Shown: positions 9,071 to 19,112, numbered from the stretch's first letter. The stretch: DNA of 64,000 nt from JAOPZW01 sp963835295 (GCA_963835295.1 CAWIEX010000002.1:124001-188000), one strand, 5' to 3'. A program made the numbers and translations. The notes: a model not told the origin generated them from the sequence alone.

Positions 9071-10440
9071 TCGCGCGGCTGGTCATCGGCGGGACGAGCT
9101 CGGGTGCCGGCAAGACGACGGTCGCCACCGGCCTGCTGGCGGCGCTCGCCGCTCGCGGCCTGCGCCCGACGGGCTTCAAGGTCGGCCCGGACTTCATCGA
9201 CCCCAGCTACCACGCCCTCGCCAGCGGGCGCCCCGGGCGCAACCTCGACGCCTTCCTCTCCGGGCCGGAGCGCATCGCACCACTCTTCCGTCACGGCAGC
9301 GCCGGGGCCGACATCGCCGTCGTAGAGGGCGTCATGGGCCTCTACGACGGCGCGTCGGGCCGCGGCGAGCTGGCCTCCACCGCCCACGTGGCCAAGCTCC
9401 TGCGCGCGCCCGTCGTCCTCGTCCTCGACGCCGCCGCCCTCGCGCGCTCGGCCGCGGCCATCGTCCACGGCTACGCCAGCTACGACCCCGACGTGGACGT
9501 CGCCGGCGTGATCCTCAACCGCGTCGGCAGCGAGGGTCACGCCCTGCTCCTGCGCGAGGCCATCGAGCCGCTCGGCGTGCCGGTGCTGGGCGTGCTGCGG
9601 CGCGACGACGCCCTCACCGCGCCCGAGCGCCACCTCGGCCTCGTGCCGGTGGCCGAGCGCGGGGCGCGCGCCCGCGAGACCCTGGGCAAGCTCGGCGCCG
9701 CGGTCGAGGCGAGCTGCGACCTCGACGCGCTGCTGCGCCTGGCGCGCGCCGCGCCCGACGAGCCGGGCGCGCCGTGGCGCCCGGATCCGGGCGCAGAGCC
9801 CCTCCCAGCGCGGATCGCCGTGGCGCGCGGGCCCGCCTTCTCCTTCCATTACGAGGAGAACCTCGAGCTGCTGCGCGCCGCGGGCGCGGAGCTCGTCGAC
9901 CTCGACCCGCTGGCCGACGAGGCGCTGCCGCCGCGCACCGGCGCCCTCGTGCTCGCCGGCGGCTTCCCCGAGGCCTACGGCGAGGAGCTGTCGGCCAACT
10001 GGGCGCTGCGCGCCGAGATCGCCGCCTTCGCCGCGCGCGGCCGGCCGATCATCGCCGAGTGCGGCGGGCTGCTCTACCTCGCCCGCGAGCTCGACGGGCG
10101 CCCGATGTGCGACGTCGTCCCCATCGCGGGCCACATGACGCCGGGCCTGAGCCTCGGCTACCGAGAGGCGACCGCCGCCGCCGACCATCCCGCGTGGCCG
10201 ACCGGCACCGAGGTGCGCGGCCACGAGTTCCACTACTCGCGCGTCGAGCCCTCCGCCGACCCGCAGGCCCCGGCGTGGACGCTGCGCGCCCGCGGCGTCG
10301 AGCGCGCCGAGGGCCATGTCGTCGGCGCGGTCCACGCCAGCTACCTGCACACCCACTGGGCGGCCACGCCCGGCGTCGCGGCCCGACTCGTCGCGGCCGC
10401 CGCCGCTGGCATGCGCCGCCGCGAAGAGGCTGTCGCATGA
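9067..10440 (+). CDS. cobB: Cobyrinic acid a,c-diamide synthase (CobB/CbiA)
   Basis: This 457-residue glutamine-dependent amidotransferase starts GTG 9067 with the P-loop GGTSSGAGKTT. It carries KVGPDFIDPSYH, the family block VVEGVMGLYDG, and a C-terminal class I glutaminase domain with nucleophile Cys in IAECGGLLYL and the late motif GHEFHYS. It amidates the a and c side chains with ATP and glutamine. The GTGA/ATGA overlaps on both sides indicate translational coupling. Confidence 0.94.
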   Translation: MIARLVIGGTSSGAGKTTVATGLLAALAARGLRPTGFKVGPDFIDPSYHALASGRPGRNLDAFLSGPERIAPLFRHGSAGADIAVVEGVMGLYDGASGRGELASTAHVAKLLRAPVVLVLDAAALARSAAAIVHGYASYDPDVDVAGVILNRVGSEGHALLLREAIEPLGVPVLGVLRRDDALTAPERHLGLVPVAERGARARETLGKLGAAVEASCDLDALLRLARAAPDEPGAPWRPDPGAEPLPARIAVARGPAFSFHYEENLELLRAAGAELVDLDPLADEALPPRTGALVLAGGFPEAYGEELSANWALRAEIAAFAARGRPIIAECGGLLYLARELDGRPMCDVVPIAGHMTPGLSLGYREATAAADHPAWPTGTEVRGHEFHYSRVEPSADPQAPAWTLRARGVERAEGHVVGAVHASYLHTHWAATPGVAARLVAAAAAGMRRREEAVA

Positions 10441-11165
10441 GGCCCGGAACGCTGATCGGTGTGGGCGTCGGTCCCGGCGACCCTGAGCACCTCACGCTCA
10501 AGGCGCTGCGGGCCCTGCGGGAGGCAGACCGCGTCTTCGTCCCCGAGACCGGCGCGCGTCTGGGCGTCGCCGGGCGCGCCGAGGTGATCGTCGCCGAGCA
10601 CGTGGCGGCCGAGCGGATCGAGCGCGTGCGCTTCGCGATGGGCGACGACGGCGCGCGGGCGCGCAACTGGAACGCCGCGGGCGAGGCCATCGCCGCCGTG
10701 GTCCGCGCCGGCGGCCGCGCCGTGTTCGCCACCATCGGCGACCCGAACCTGTACTCGACGTTCACCTACGTCGCCCACACCGTGCGCGAGCTGGTCACGG
10801 GCGTCGAGGTGCGCACGGTCCCGGGCATCACCGCGATGCAGGACCTCGCCGCCCGCTCGGGCACGGTGCTGGCCGAGGGCTCCGAGCCGCTGACGCTGTT
10901 CCCCTACACGGCCGGCGACGGCCGCCTGCGCGGCGCGCTCGGCAGCGGCGACACCGTGGTCGTCTACAAGGGCGGACGCCATCTGCCCGAGGTGCTCGAC
11001 GCCGTGCGCCACGCGGGCCGCCTCGACGACAGCGTCTACGGCGAGCAGCTCGGGCTCGCGGGCGAGGAGATCGCGCGCGCCGACCAGCGCACGGGCAGCG
11101 GGCCGTACATGTCGACGGTCATCGTGCCCGCGCGGCGCAACGGCGATCGCGGAGAGAAGCTGTGA
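10437..11165 (+). CDS. cobI: Precorrin-2 C20-methyltransferase
   Basis: This is a 242-residue SAM-dependent tetrapyrrole methylase with the N-terminal motif GVGVGPGDPEHLTLKALR and the block FATIGDPNLYSTFTYV. The IGDPxLYST signature is typical of CobI/CbiL, which methylates C20 of precorrin-2 or its cobalt form. It overlaps cobB and cbiQ by 4 nt. The sequence alone does not decide whether the metal-free or the cobalt-loaded substrate is used. Confidence 0.92.
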   Translation: MRPGTLIGVGVGPGDPEHLTLKALRALREADRVFVPETGARLGVAGRAEVIVAEHVAAERIERVRFAMGDDGARARNWNAAGEAIAAVVRAGGRAVFATIGDPNLYSTFTYVAHTVRELVTGVEVRTVPGITAMQDLAARSGTVLAEGSEPLTLFPYTAGDGRLRGALGSGDTVVVYKGGRHLPEVLDAVRHAGRLDDSVYGEQLGLAGEEIARADQRTGSGPYMSTVIVPARRNGDRGEKL

Positions 11166-11932
11166 CGGCGGCCGCCCACGGCGCCGAGGCGGTCGGGCCG
11201 GTCGAGACGGCGGTCCATCGGCTCGCGCCGCAGTGCAAGGTCGCGGCGCTGCTGGCCTTCGTCGTCGCGGTCGCGCTCGTCCCCTACCGCCACGCCTGGC
11301 CCTACGCCATCGACGCCGCGCTGCTGGCCGTGGTGGTCGTCGCCTCGCGCACGCCGCCCTCGCTGCTCGCGCGCCGGCTGGTCGTCGAGATCCCCTTCGT
11401 GGCCTTCGTGCTCGTGCTGCCCTTCGTCGCCCAGGGGCCGCAGGTCGACGTGCTCGGCGTCGGCGTGGCGCGCGACGGGCTGTGGGCGGCGGGCGGGATC
11501 GCGGCGAAGGCGACCCTCGCCGTGCTGGCCACCGGCGTGCTCGCTGCCACGACCCCGGTGCCGGAGATCGTCGCCGGCCTCGAGCGCATGCGCGCGCCGC
11601 GCCAGCTCACCGCGATCGGCGGCTTCGCGCTGCGCTACCTGCAGCTCGTGCTCGACGAGCTGGGCCGGCTGCGCAACGCGCGCATCGCCCGCGGCGACGA
11701 CCCGCGCTGGCTGTGGCAGGCGCGCACCGCGGCGCGCTGCGCCGGCGCGCTGGCCGTGCGCTGCCTGCAGCGCGGCGAGCGCGTGCACGCCGCCATGCTC
11801 GCGCGCGGTTACGACGGGCGCATGCCGGCCACGGGCCTGGAGGCACCGGCGCGCCCGCTGGCGTGGGCGGCGGCGCTCGCCCTGCCGGCGATCGCGGCGG
11901 CGGCGACGATCGCCGTGCGGGGGCTCGCGTGA
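11162..11932 (+). CDS. cbiQ: Cobalt ECF transporter T component CbiQ
   Basis: This 256-residue membrane protein has four to six hydrophobic segments and the conserved coupling region LERMRAPRQL...FALRYLQLVLDEL. A second Arg-rich coupling motif lies near AAMLARGYDGRMP. This is the CbiQ transmembrane subunit of the CbiMNQO energy-coupling-factor cobalt importer. It starts at GTG 11162, overlapping cobI, and is followed by the gene that carries the CbiO ATPase domain. Confidence 0.9.
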   Translation: MTAAAHGAEAVGPVETAVHRLAPQCKVAALLAFVVAVALVPYRHAWPYAIDAALLAVVVVASRTPPSLLARRLVVEIPFVAFVLVLPFVAQGPQVDVLGVGVARDGLWAAGGIAAKATLAVLATGVLAATTPVPEIVAGLERMRAPRQLTAIGGFALRYLQLVLDELGRLRNARIARGDDPRWLWQARTAARCAGALAVRCLQRGERVHAAMLARGYDGRMPATGLEAPARPLAWAAALALPAIAAAATIAVRGLA

Positions 11933-13676
11933 CCGACCTGCGCACGATCGCGCCGCACGAGCATGTTCGGGTGGATGAGCCGCCGGCCCTGCTCGTCGTC
12001 GGCCACGGCAGCCGCGACGCCGATGGCGTCGAGGAGTTCTGGACGCTGTCGCGGACCATCCGCGAGGTCGCCGGAGAGCTCCCGGTCGACTTCGGCTTCA
12101 TCGAGATGGCCGAGCCGCTGGCCGATCTGGCCATCGACCGTCTCGTCGAGAGCGGGCAGACCGACATCGTCTCGGTGCCGCTCGTGCTGCTCGCCGCCGG
12201 GCACCTCAAGAACGACGGGCCGGCCACGCTGGCCCGGGCCCGCCAGCGCCACCCCGGCGTGCGTTTCCGCATGGCCCGCGACCTCGGCATCGACCCCGTC
12301 GTGCTGGCGGTGGTCGAGGACCGCATCCGCGCGGCCATCGGCGAGGCCGACCCCTCCGAGGTCGGCGTCGTGCTCGTGGGCCGCGGCTCCAGCGACCCCG
12401 ATGCCTGCGGCGACCTCTTCAAGTTCGGGCGCCTGCTCGCCGACGGGCGCGGCCTCGGCACGGTCGAGCCGGCCTTCGTCTCGGTCGCCCGCCCCGACGT
12501 GCCGGGCGCGCTCGAGCGCTGCCGCCGGCTGGGCGCCCGGACGATCGTCGTCGCGCCGCTGCTGCTCTTCACGGGCGTGCTGGTGCCCCGCATCTACCGC
12601 CAGGCGCAGGACTGGGCGGCCGAGCACCCCGAGATCGACGTGCGCGCCGCCCCCCACCTCGGCCCCGACCCGCGTCTCGCGCGGCTCGTGCTCGAGCGCC
12701 ACCGCGAGGCCGTCGTCGGCGACGTGCGCATGAACTGCGACCTGTGCACCTACCGCGTGCGCCTGCCCTCCTACGAGGACAAGGTCGGGATGCCGATCTC
12801 GCTCACGCCGCACGGCGACGCGCCGGCGCGCGGCAAGCGCCGCGCCCGGCGGGCGACGCGCGCGCCGCTGGCGCCGATCGAGCTCGCGCCGCGCCGCCCC
12901 GGGCTGCGCCCCGCGCCGGCGGTCGCGGTGCCCGCGGGGACGCCGCCGGCCCTCGACGTGCGCGGCCTGCGCTTCGCCTACCCCGACGGCAGCCCGGCAC
13001 TCGCAGGGGTCGACCTGCAGGTGGCCGTCGGCGAGCGGGTCGCCGTGCTCGGCCCCAACGGCGCCGGCAAGACGACGCTCGTGCTCCAGCTCAACGGGAT
13101 GCTCGAGGGCGGCGAGGGGACGATCGCCGTCGGCGGCCTCGAGCTGGGGCCCGCACGCGCGCCGAGGTCCGCCGCCGCGTGGGGATCGTCTTCCAGGACT
13201 CCGACGACCAGCTCTTCATGCCCAGCGTACGCGCCGACGTCGCCTTCGGCCCCGCCAACCTGGGGCTGCGCGGCGAAGGGCTGCGCGAGCGCGTCGACGC
13301 GGCGCTGGAGCGCGTCGGGCTCCAGGACGAGGCCGACCGCGCGCCGCACCAGCTGTCGGCGGGACAGCGGCGCCGCGCCGCGGTCGCGGGCGTGCTGGCC
13401 ATGGAGCCCGACGTGCTCATCCTCGACGAGCCCTCGTCGGCCATGGATCCCGCGGCGCGTCGCGAGCTCGCCGACGTGCTCGTCTCGCTGCGCATCACGA
13501 CGCTCGTCGTCACCCATGACCTTCCCTACGCGCTCGAGCTGTGCCCGCGCGCGCTCGTGCTCGACCGCGGCGTGGTCGTCGCCGACGGCGCGACGCGCGA
13601 GGTCCTCTCCGACGAGGGCTTCATGCGCGCGCACCGCCTCGAGCTGCCGGCCGGCTTCAACCCGCTGAGCGCATGA
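11929..13676 (+). CDS. CbiX-CbiO fusion: sirohydrochlorin cobaltochelatase plus cobalt ECF ATPase (one apparent deletion)
   Basis: Residues 1-280 are a long, two-domain CbiX with metal-site motif VVGHGSRD, the second half GVVLVGRGSSDPDA and the tail Cys pair MNCDLCTYRV. An unbroken Pro/Arg/Ala linker (about 280-340) leads into an ABC ATPase: ALDVRGLRFAYPDG, Walker A GPNGAGKTT, signature LSAGQRRRA and Walker B VLILDEPSS. A G-run deletion at 13146-13149 shifts the frame inside the ATPase; one extra G restores a product of about 582 aa. The fusion would join cobalt import energy to cobalt insertion. Since nearby runs are miscalled, a hidden frameshift that masks a CbiX stop cannot be excluded; GTG about 12928 could start a separate CbiO. 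Confidence 0.82.
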
Positions 13677-14452
13677 CCGGGCGGCTGGACATCGTGGGCC
13701 TGGCGCGCGGCGCCGATCACCGCACCGCGGCCGCGGCCGCCGCCGTGCGGGGCGCCGAGGTCGTGATCGGCTACGGCCCCTACGTGGACCAGTGCGCCGA
13801 CCTGCTCGGCGGCCAGGAGGTCGTCCGCGGCGCGATGGGCGAGGAGGCCGCGCGCGCCGACGAGGCGCTGCGCCGCGCCGCCGCCGGCGCGCGCGTGGCC
13901 CTCGTGTCGAGCGGCGACGCCGGCGTCCACGGCATGGCGGCGCGCACGCTCGCGAGGGCCGCCGAGCTGGCCGGCGACGAGCGGCCCGTGATCGAGGTCC
14001 TCCCGGGCGTGACCGCGGCGCTGGCGGCAGCGGCGCTCCTCGGCGCGCCGCTGGGCGACGACTTCGCCGCGCTCTCGCTCTCCGACCTGCAGATGGCGTG
14101 GGAGGTGGTCGAGCGACGGCTGACGGCCGTCGCCGCCGCCGGGCTCGCGCTGGCGCTCTACAACCCGCGCTCGCGCACGCGGACGTGGCAGCTCGAGCGC
14201 GTGGTCGAAGTCCTGCGCGAGCACCGCGCGGGCGACACCGCGATCGCGGTGGTCACCGACGCCGCGCGGCCCGGCCAGCGCGTGGAGCGCGCGACGCTGG
14301 CGACACTCGGCACCGAGGCGGTGACGATGCGCTCGCTGCTCGTCGTCGCCGGCGACAGCGGCCGGGTGGCGAGTGGGTGGCTGGTTGCGGAGCGGGGAGC
14401 GAGCCACGAGCGCTCGACGCCTGCCGAGCGCGGCGCGGGGGTGCCGGCGTGA
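13673..14452 (+). CDS. cobJ: Precorrin-3B C17-methyltransferase
   Basis: This 259-residue tetrapyrrole methylase has VIGYGPYVDQC, VSSGDAGVHGMA, LPGVTAALAAAALLGAPLGDDF and ALYNPRSRTRTWQ, the set expected for CobJ/CbiH. It methylates C17 and takes part in ring contraction. CbiH can do both with cobalt-precorrin-3, while CobJ needs the hydroxylated substrate made by CobG or CobZ. No CobG/CobZ is seen in this window. The ATG overlaps the CbiO-domain stop. Confidence 0.92.
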   Translation: MTGRLDIVGLARGADHRTAAAAAAVRGAEVVIGYGPYVDQCADLLGGQEVVRGAMGEEAARADEALRRAAAGARVALVSSGDAGVHGMAARTLARAAELAGDERPVIEVLPGVTAALAAAALLGAPLGDDFAALSLSDLQMAWEVVERRLTAVAAAGLALALYNPRSRTRTWQLERVVEVLREHRAGDTAIAVVTDAARPGQRVERATLATLGTEAVTMRSLLVVAGDSGRVASGWLVAERGASHERSTPAERGAGVPA

Positions 14453-15246
14453 CCGTCACGCTCGTCGGCGCCGGCCCCGGGGATCCCGCCCTGCTCACCG
14501 GCGCGGCGCGCGACGCGCTCGCGCGCGCCGACGTCGTCGTCTACGACCGCCCGTCGCTCGACGAGGTCGTCGCGCTGGCGCCGGCGGGCGCAGAGCTGCA
14601 CTGCGTCGGCCTGGCGCCCGGCCAGCGCGCGCTGCCCCAGGCCGAGGTCAACGCGCTGCTCGTCGAGCTCGGCCGCCGCCACGACGCGGTCGTGCGCCTG
14701 AAGAGCGGCGATCCGTTCGTCGCCTCGCGCGGCGGCGAGGAGGCGAGCGCGCTGCGCGAGGCCGGCGTCGCAGTGCGGGTCGTGCCCGGCGTGTCCGCCG
14801 CGCTGGCCGCGCCGGCGGCGGCCGGCATCCCGCTCATGCTGCGCCAGCTCAGCGTCACGCTCACGGTGGTCGACGGCAACGATGACCCCGAGCACGGCGC
14901 GCCGCCCGACTGGGAGGCGCTCGCGCGCCTCGGCGGGACGCTCGTGATCCTCACCGGCCGCGGTCACATCCGCCGGATCGCCGCGAGGCTCATGGGCGCA
15001 GGCCTGTCCCCTGACACGCCGATCGCCGCCATCAGCGCCGCGAGCCGCGGGGCGCAGCAGGTCCTCCGCGGCACGCTCACGGCGCTCCCCGCGCCACTGC
15101 CGCCGCCGGTGACCTTCGTGGTCGGCGCGGTGGCCGCGCTCGATCTCACCGCCGCCACCCCCGCCGCGCCGCAGGACGACCACGCGCCGCTCGGCGCCCG
15201 CCACCCAGTTCCCGCTCTCGCGCAGGCCGCCGATGCACATCCCTGA
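14449..15246 (+). CDS. cobA: Uroporphyrinogen-III C-methyltransferase (SUMT)
   Basis: This 265-residue protein starts GTG 14449. It has VGAGPGDPALLTGAARDALARAD, VVYDRP, the signature VRLKSGDPFVASRGGEE and VVPGVSAALAAPAAAGIPL, all typical of SUMT. It makes precorrin-2 from uroporphyrinogen III with two SAM. It is the stand-alone CobA form, with no CysG dehydrogenase/ferrochelatase domain. Its last 14 nt overlap the start of cbiM. Confidence 0.93.
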   Translation: MTVTLVGAGPGDPALLTGAARDALARADVVVYDRPSLDEVVALAPAGAELHCVGLAPGQRALPQAEVNALLVELGRRHDAVVRLKSGDPFVASRGGEEASALREAGVAVRVVPGVSAALAAPAAAGIPLMLRQLSVTLTVVDGNDDPEHGAPPDWEALARLGGTLVILTGRGHIRRIAARLMGAGLSPDTPIAAISAASRGAQQVLRGTLTALPAPLPPPVTFVVGAVAALDLTAATPAAPQDDHAPLGARHPVPALAQAADAHP

Positions 15247-15931
15247 CGGCTTCCTCAGCGGCGAGGCCGCCGCGCTCGGCGGCGTGGTGGCCGCCACCGG
15301 GCTCGCCGTGTGCGTGCGCCGCGCCGGGGCCGAGCGGCGCGAGCGCGACCTGCCCATCGCCGGGCTCGCGGGCGCCTTCTTCCTCGTCGGCGACGCGCCG
15401 ATGTTCCCGGTCACCGTCGGCACGCAGGGCCACCTGCTCGGGGGCACGCTCGCGGTCGCCCTGCTCGGGCCGTGGCTGGGGGCGATCACCATCGCCGTGG
15501 TGTGCGCCGTGCAGGCGCTGGCCCTCGGCGACGGCGGCGTCACCGCGCTCGGGCTGAACATCGTCGACCTCGCGCTCGTGCCGGCCTTCGTCGGGTACCC
15601 GCTGCTGCTCGCGCTGCGCCGCCTGCTGCCCACCACGGTGAGCGGGCTGGCGACCGCCTGCGGTCTGGCGGCCGCGGTCGACGTCGTGCTCGCCGCGGGG
15701 ATCTTCGTGGTCATGTTCGCCCTCGGCGCGGTGGTGCCGATCGACCTGCGCGCGCTGGCGGCCAGCACGCTCGGCGCCTACGCCGTCATCGCCGTGATCG
15801 AGGGCGTCATCACCGCGCTCATCGTGCGCGCGCTGCTCGGCGTGCGACCCGACCTCGTGCGCGTCGCCGAGCCGCTGCGCCGGCGAAGGCAGGCGCGCGC
15901 GCTCGCCCCGCGCGGAGAGGTCGCAGGATGA
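15233..15931 (+). CDS. cbiM: Cobalt ECF transporter substrate-binding subunit CbiM
   Basis: The protein is 232 residues and begins MHIPDGFLS, the CbiM hallmark in which the N-terminal amine and His2 help bind Co2+. HLLGG and QALALGDGGVTALGLNI are also diagnostic. Several membrane helices follow. No cbiN is found anywhere in the cluster, although CbiN normally assists CbiM. The ATG lies inside the end of cobA. Confidence 0.94.
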   Translation: MHIPDGFLSGEAAALGGVVAATGLAVCVRRAGAERRERDLPIAGLAGAFFLVGDAPMFPVTVGTQGHLLGGTLAVALLGPWLGAITIAVVCAVQALALGDGGVTALGLNIVDLALVPAFVGYPLLLALRRLLPTTVSGLATACGLAAAVDVVLAAGIFVVMFALGAVVPIDLRALAASTLGAYAVIAVIEGVITALIVRALLGVRPDLVRVAEPLRRRRQARALAPRGEVAG

Positions 15932-16736
15932 CGGGCCACGTGACCTTCGTTGGCGCCGGGCCGGGGCGCCCGACCTGCTCACGCTGCGCGCGGTCCGCGC
16001 CCTCGGCGAGGCCGACGTCGTGGTCTGGGCGCGCAGCCTCGTCGACGAGGCGATCCTCGAGCACGCGCGCGCGGACGCCGAGCTGGTCGCCTCCGACGAC
16101 CGCACCCACGACGACGTCGTCGCCATCTACGCGCGCGCGGCGCGCGACGGCCTGCGCGTGGCCCGCGTGCACTCCGGCGATCCGACGCTCTACGGCGCCC
16201 TGCACGAGCAGATCGACGCCTGCCGGCGGCTCGGGCTCAGCTACGACATCGTCCCCGGGGTCAGCTCGCTGGCCGGCGCCGCGGCCGCCCTCGGGCAGGA
16301 GCTGACGGTGCCCGACGTCGCCCAGACGCTGATCCTCACGCGCCGCGCGACCCGGACCACGATGCCGCCCAACGAGCAGCTCGTCGAGCTCGCCCGCCAC
16401 GGCACGACGATGGCGCTCTTCCTCTCGGTCCGCCGCCCGCGCGAGCTGCAGGCCGAGCTCATCGAGGGCGGCTACCTGCCGGCCACGCCGTGCGCTGTCG
16501 TCTACCGGGCGACCTGGCCCGACGAGGTCGTCCTGCGCTGCGCGCTGAGCGAGCTCGCGCAGACCATCCGCGGGGCGAAGATCACCACGCAGGCGCTCGT
16601 GATCGTCGGCCCGGCGCTCGACGACGGGGCGGTCGCCGGCCGCTCGCACGTCTACGACCCCGGCTACGGCCACCGCTACCGGCCCCTCGGCCGGCCCGAC
16701 CGCTATCGCCCGAAGGCGGCCCATGGAGCAGGCTGA
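15928..16736 (+). CDS. cobM: Precorrin-4 C11-methyltransferase (one apparent deletion)
   Basis: The start is ATG 15928 (MTGHVTFVGAGPG), overlapping the cbiM stop. At the G run 15963-15966 the frame breaks; one extra G gives GAPDLLTLRAVRALGEADVVVWA and continues to the stop at 16734-16736, about 269 aa. RVHSGDPTLYGALHEQ, PGVSSLAGAAAALGQELTVP and LTRRATRTTMP identify CobM/CbiF, which methylates C11. The intact reading frame on both sides points to a sequencing error. Confidence 0.9.
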
Positions 16737-17922
16737 GTACCCAACCTCGGGCTCCGCGCTCGGCGGGCATGAACTACGCGAGCCGAACCTCCCGGCCAGC
16801 GCGCGGCGCATGGCCAACAGCAAGCTGCGCCGCGGCTGGACGACCGGCACGTGCGCGACCGCCGCGGCCAAGGCCGCCTGCCTGCTGCTGCGCGACGGCG
16901 ACGCCCCGGCCGAGGTCGCGGTCCCGCTCCCGCGCTCCGATCAGCGCCCGTCCTTCACGCTCGAGCGCTGCGAGCCCGACGGTGACGGCGCCATCGCGGT
17001 GGTGGTCAAGGACGCGGGCGACGACCCCGACGTCACCCACGGCGCCCACCTCACCGCGCGCGTTACGCTGCGCGACGCGCCGGGGCTCGAGCTGCGCGGC
17101 GGCCCCGGGGTCGGCACGGTCACGAAGCCCGGCCTCGGCCTCGAGGTCGGCGGGCCGGCCATCAACGCCGGGCCGCGGGCCCAGATCGCCGCCGCGGTCG
17201 CCGAGATCTTCGACACCGACGAGGTCGGTGTCGTGGTCGAGGTCAGCGTGCCCGGCGGCGAGAAGATGGCCCGCCGCACGTCGAACCCGCGCCTGGGCAT
17301 CGTCGGCGGCATCTCGATCCTCGGCACCACCGGGATCGTGCGCCCCTTCTCGACCGCGGCCTGGCGCGCGAGCGTCGGGCAGGCGATCGACGTCATGGAC
17401 GCGCAGGGTGAGCGCACGCTCGTGCTCACCACCGGCGGGCGCAGCGAGCGCGCCGCGCGCCGGCTGGCGCCCGCCCTGCCCGAGGTCTGCTTCGTCGAGG
17501 TCGGCGACTTCACCGGCTACGCACTCAAGCGCGCGGTCGCGTTGGAGTTCGAGCATTGCCTGTTCGTCGGCATGGTCGGCAAGCTGTCCAAGCTCGGCGC
17601 CGGCGTGCTGATGACGCACTGGACGCGGTCGAAGGTCGATCCCGATTTCCTGGCCGCGCTGACCGCCGAGGCGGGCGGCGACGACGACGTGGTCGCGGCC
17701 GTGAGCGAGGCCAACAGCGCGCGCCACGCGTACGAGCTGTGGCAGGCGGCGAGCGTCGCCCGTGCCCCCGACCTGCTGTGCGCGAAGGTGGCGGCCAACC
17801 TCGCGACCTACGTCAAGGAGCGGATCGCCGTCGACGCGATCATGGTCGACTTCGAGGGCGCGCACGTGGTCGGCGCGAGCCCCGGCGCGCGCGACCGCGT
17901 GGACACGGAGGCGCTGGCGTGA
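16723..17922 (+). CDS. cbiD: Cobalt-precorrin-5B C1-methyltransferase CbiD
   Basis: This 399-residue protein contains LRRGWTTGTCATAAAKAA, GGPGVGTVTKPGLGLEVGGPAIN, the block GISILGTTGIVRP and KLSKLGAGVLMTHW, all hallmarks of CbiD. CbiD methylates C1 in the early-cobalt (anaerobic) route; the late-cobalt route uses CobF instead. Its presence with CbiX argues for cobalt-loaded intermediates, at odds with the CobN chelatase in the same operon. It overlaps cobM and cobL. Confidence 0.93.
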   Translation: MEQAEYPTSGSALGGHELREPNLPASARRMANSKLRRGWTTGTCATAAAKAACLLLRDGDAPAEVAVPLPRSDQRPSFTLERCEPDGDGAIAVVVKDAGDDPDVTHGAHLTARVTLRDAPGLELRGGPGVGTVTKPGLGLEVGGPAINAGPRAQIAAAVAEIFDTDEVGVVVEVSVPGGEKMARRTSNPRLGIVGGISILGTTGIVRPFSTAAWRASVGQAIDVMDAQGERTLVLTTGGRSERAARRLAPALPEVCFVEVGDFTGYALKRAVALEFEHCLFVGMVGKLSKLGAGVLMTHWTRSKVDPDFLAALTAEAGGDDDVVAAVSEANSARHAYELWQAASVARAPDLLCAKVAANLATYVKERIAVDAIMVDFEGAHVVGASPGARDRVDTEALA

Positions 17923-19112
17923 TCGCCGTGCTGGGCGTCGACGGGGGCGCGCTCCCGGCCGAGAACGCGGAGCTGCTCGCGCGCGCGACGCTCGTGATGG
18001 GCGGCCGGCGCCACCTCGAGGCACTCGCTCCCCCGGGCGCCCAGCAGGTCGCGCTCACCGGCGAGCTCGAGCCGGCGCTCGAGGCGCTCGAGGCCCACGG
18101 CGGCGAGGCGTGCGTGCTGGCCAGCGGGGACCCCGGCTTCTACGGCATCGTCCGCGCGCTGGCAGCGCGCGTCGGCGCCGAGGCGCTCGACGTGCGCCCC
18201 GCGCCCTCGTCGGTGGCCGTCGCCTTCGCGCGCCTCGGTCTCGCGTGGGACGACGCGCTCGTGGTCAGCGGCCACGGCCGTGACCCGCGCGCGGCCCTGG
18301 CGGTCGCCCTGCGCCACCCGAAGGTCGCGATCCTCACGGCGCCCGCCGCGACGCCCGCCTGGTACGCGGAGCGCCTGGCCGGCAGCGGGCGCGAGCTCGC
18401 GGTGGCCGAGCGCCTCGGCGAGGGCGACGAGCGCGTCGTGCGCGGCACGCCCGAGGAGATCGCGCGCGCGACCTTCGCCGAGCCCAACGTCCTGCTCGTC
18501 CTCGACCCGGCGCGCGCCGGCAACGGGCGCGCGCGAGTGTGGCCGCCGCGCACGCCGCCGGGCTGGGCGCTGCCCGACGAGGCCTTCGAGCACCGCGCCG
18601 GGATGGTGACCAAGGCCGAGGTGCGCGCGCTCGCGCTGGCGCGGCTCGGCCCCGGGACGGGCGACCTGGTGTGGGACGTCGGCTGCGGGAGCGGCTCGGT
18701 GGCCATCGAGTGCGCCCGCCTGGGCGCCGCCGCGATCGCGATCGACAGGGACCCCGACGCGATCGCCGTCGCGCAGCGCAACGCGACCGCCCACGGCGTG
18801 CCGCTACAGGTGGTGCAGGGCGAGGCGCCGGGCGCCCTGGCCACGCTCCCCCATCCGGACGCCGTCTTCGTCGGCGGCGGCGGCGCCGACCTCGACGCGA
18901 TCCTCGACCTCTGCTGCGCGCGCGCCCGGCGCGCGGTGGTCGTGACGCTCGCCATCGTCGAGCGCGCCGGGCCCGCGCTGCAGCGGCTGCAGGCGGCCGG
19001 GCTCGAGGCCGAGGCGACGATGCTGCAGGCCAGCCGCCTGCGCCCGCTGGCCGGCGGGCACCGGCTCGCGGCCGAGAACCCCGTCGTTGTCGTGTCGGGG
19101 CTACGGCGATGA
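17919..19112 (+). CDS. cobL: Precorrin-6Y C5,15-methyltransferase (CbiE-CbiT fusion)
   Basis: The 397-residue product starts GTG 17919. The N-terminal half is a CbiE-type methylase (VLASGDPGFYGIVRAL, SSVAVAFARLGLAWDDALVVSGHG). The C-terminal half is a CbiT-type Rossmann methyltransferase with GMVTKAEVRALALARL and the SAM motif VWDVGCGSGSVAIE. Together they methylate C5 and C15 and decarboxylate C12. The fused form is the usual CobL arrangement. Confidence 0.94.
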   Translation: MIAVLGVDGGALPAENAELLARATLVMGGRRHLEALAPPGAQQVALTGELEPALEALEAHGGEACVLASGDPGFYGIVRALAARVGAEALDVRPAPSSVAVAFARLGLAWDDALVVSGHGRDPRAALAVALRHPKVAILTAPAATPAWYAERLAGSGRELAVAERLGEGDERVVRGTPEEIARATFAEPNVLLVLDPARAGNGRARVWPPRTPPGWALPDEAFEHRAGMVTKAEVRALALARLGPGTGDLVWDVGCGSGSVAIECARLGAAAIAIDRDPDAIAVAQRNATAHGVPLQVVQGEAPGALATLPHPDAVFVGGGGADLDAILDLCCARARRAVVVTLAIVERAGPALQRLQAAGLEAEATMLQASRLRPLAGGHRLAAENPVVVVSGLRR

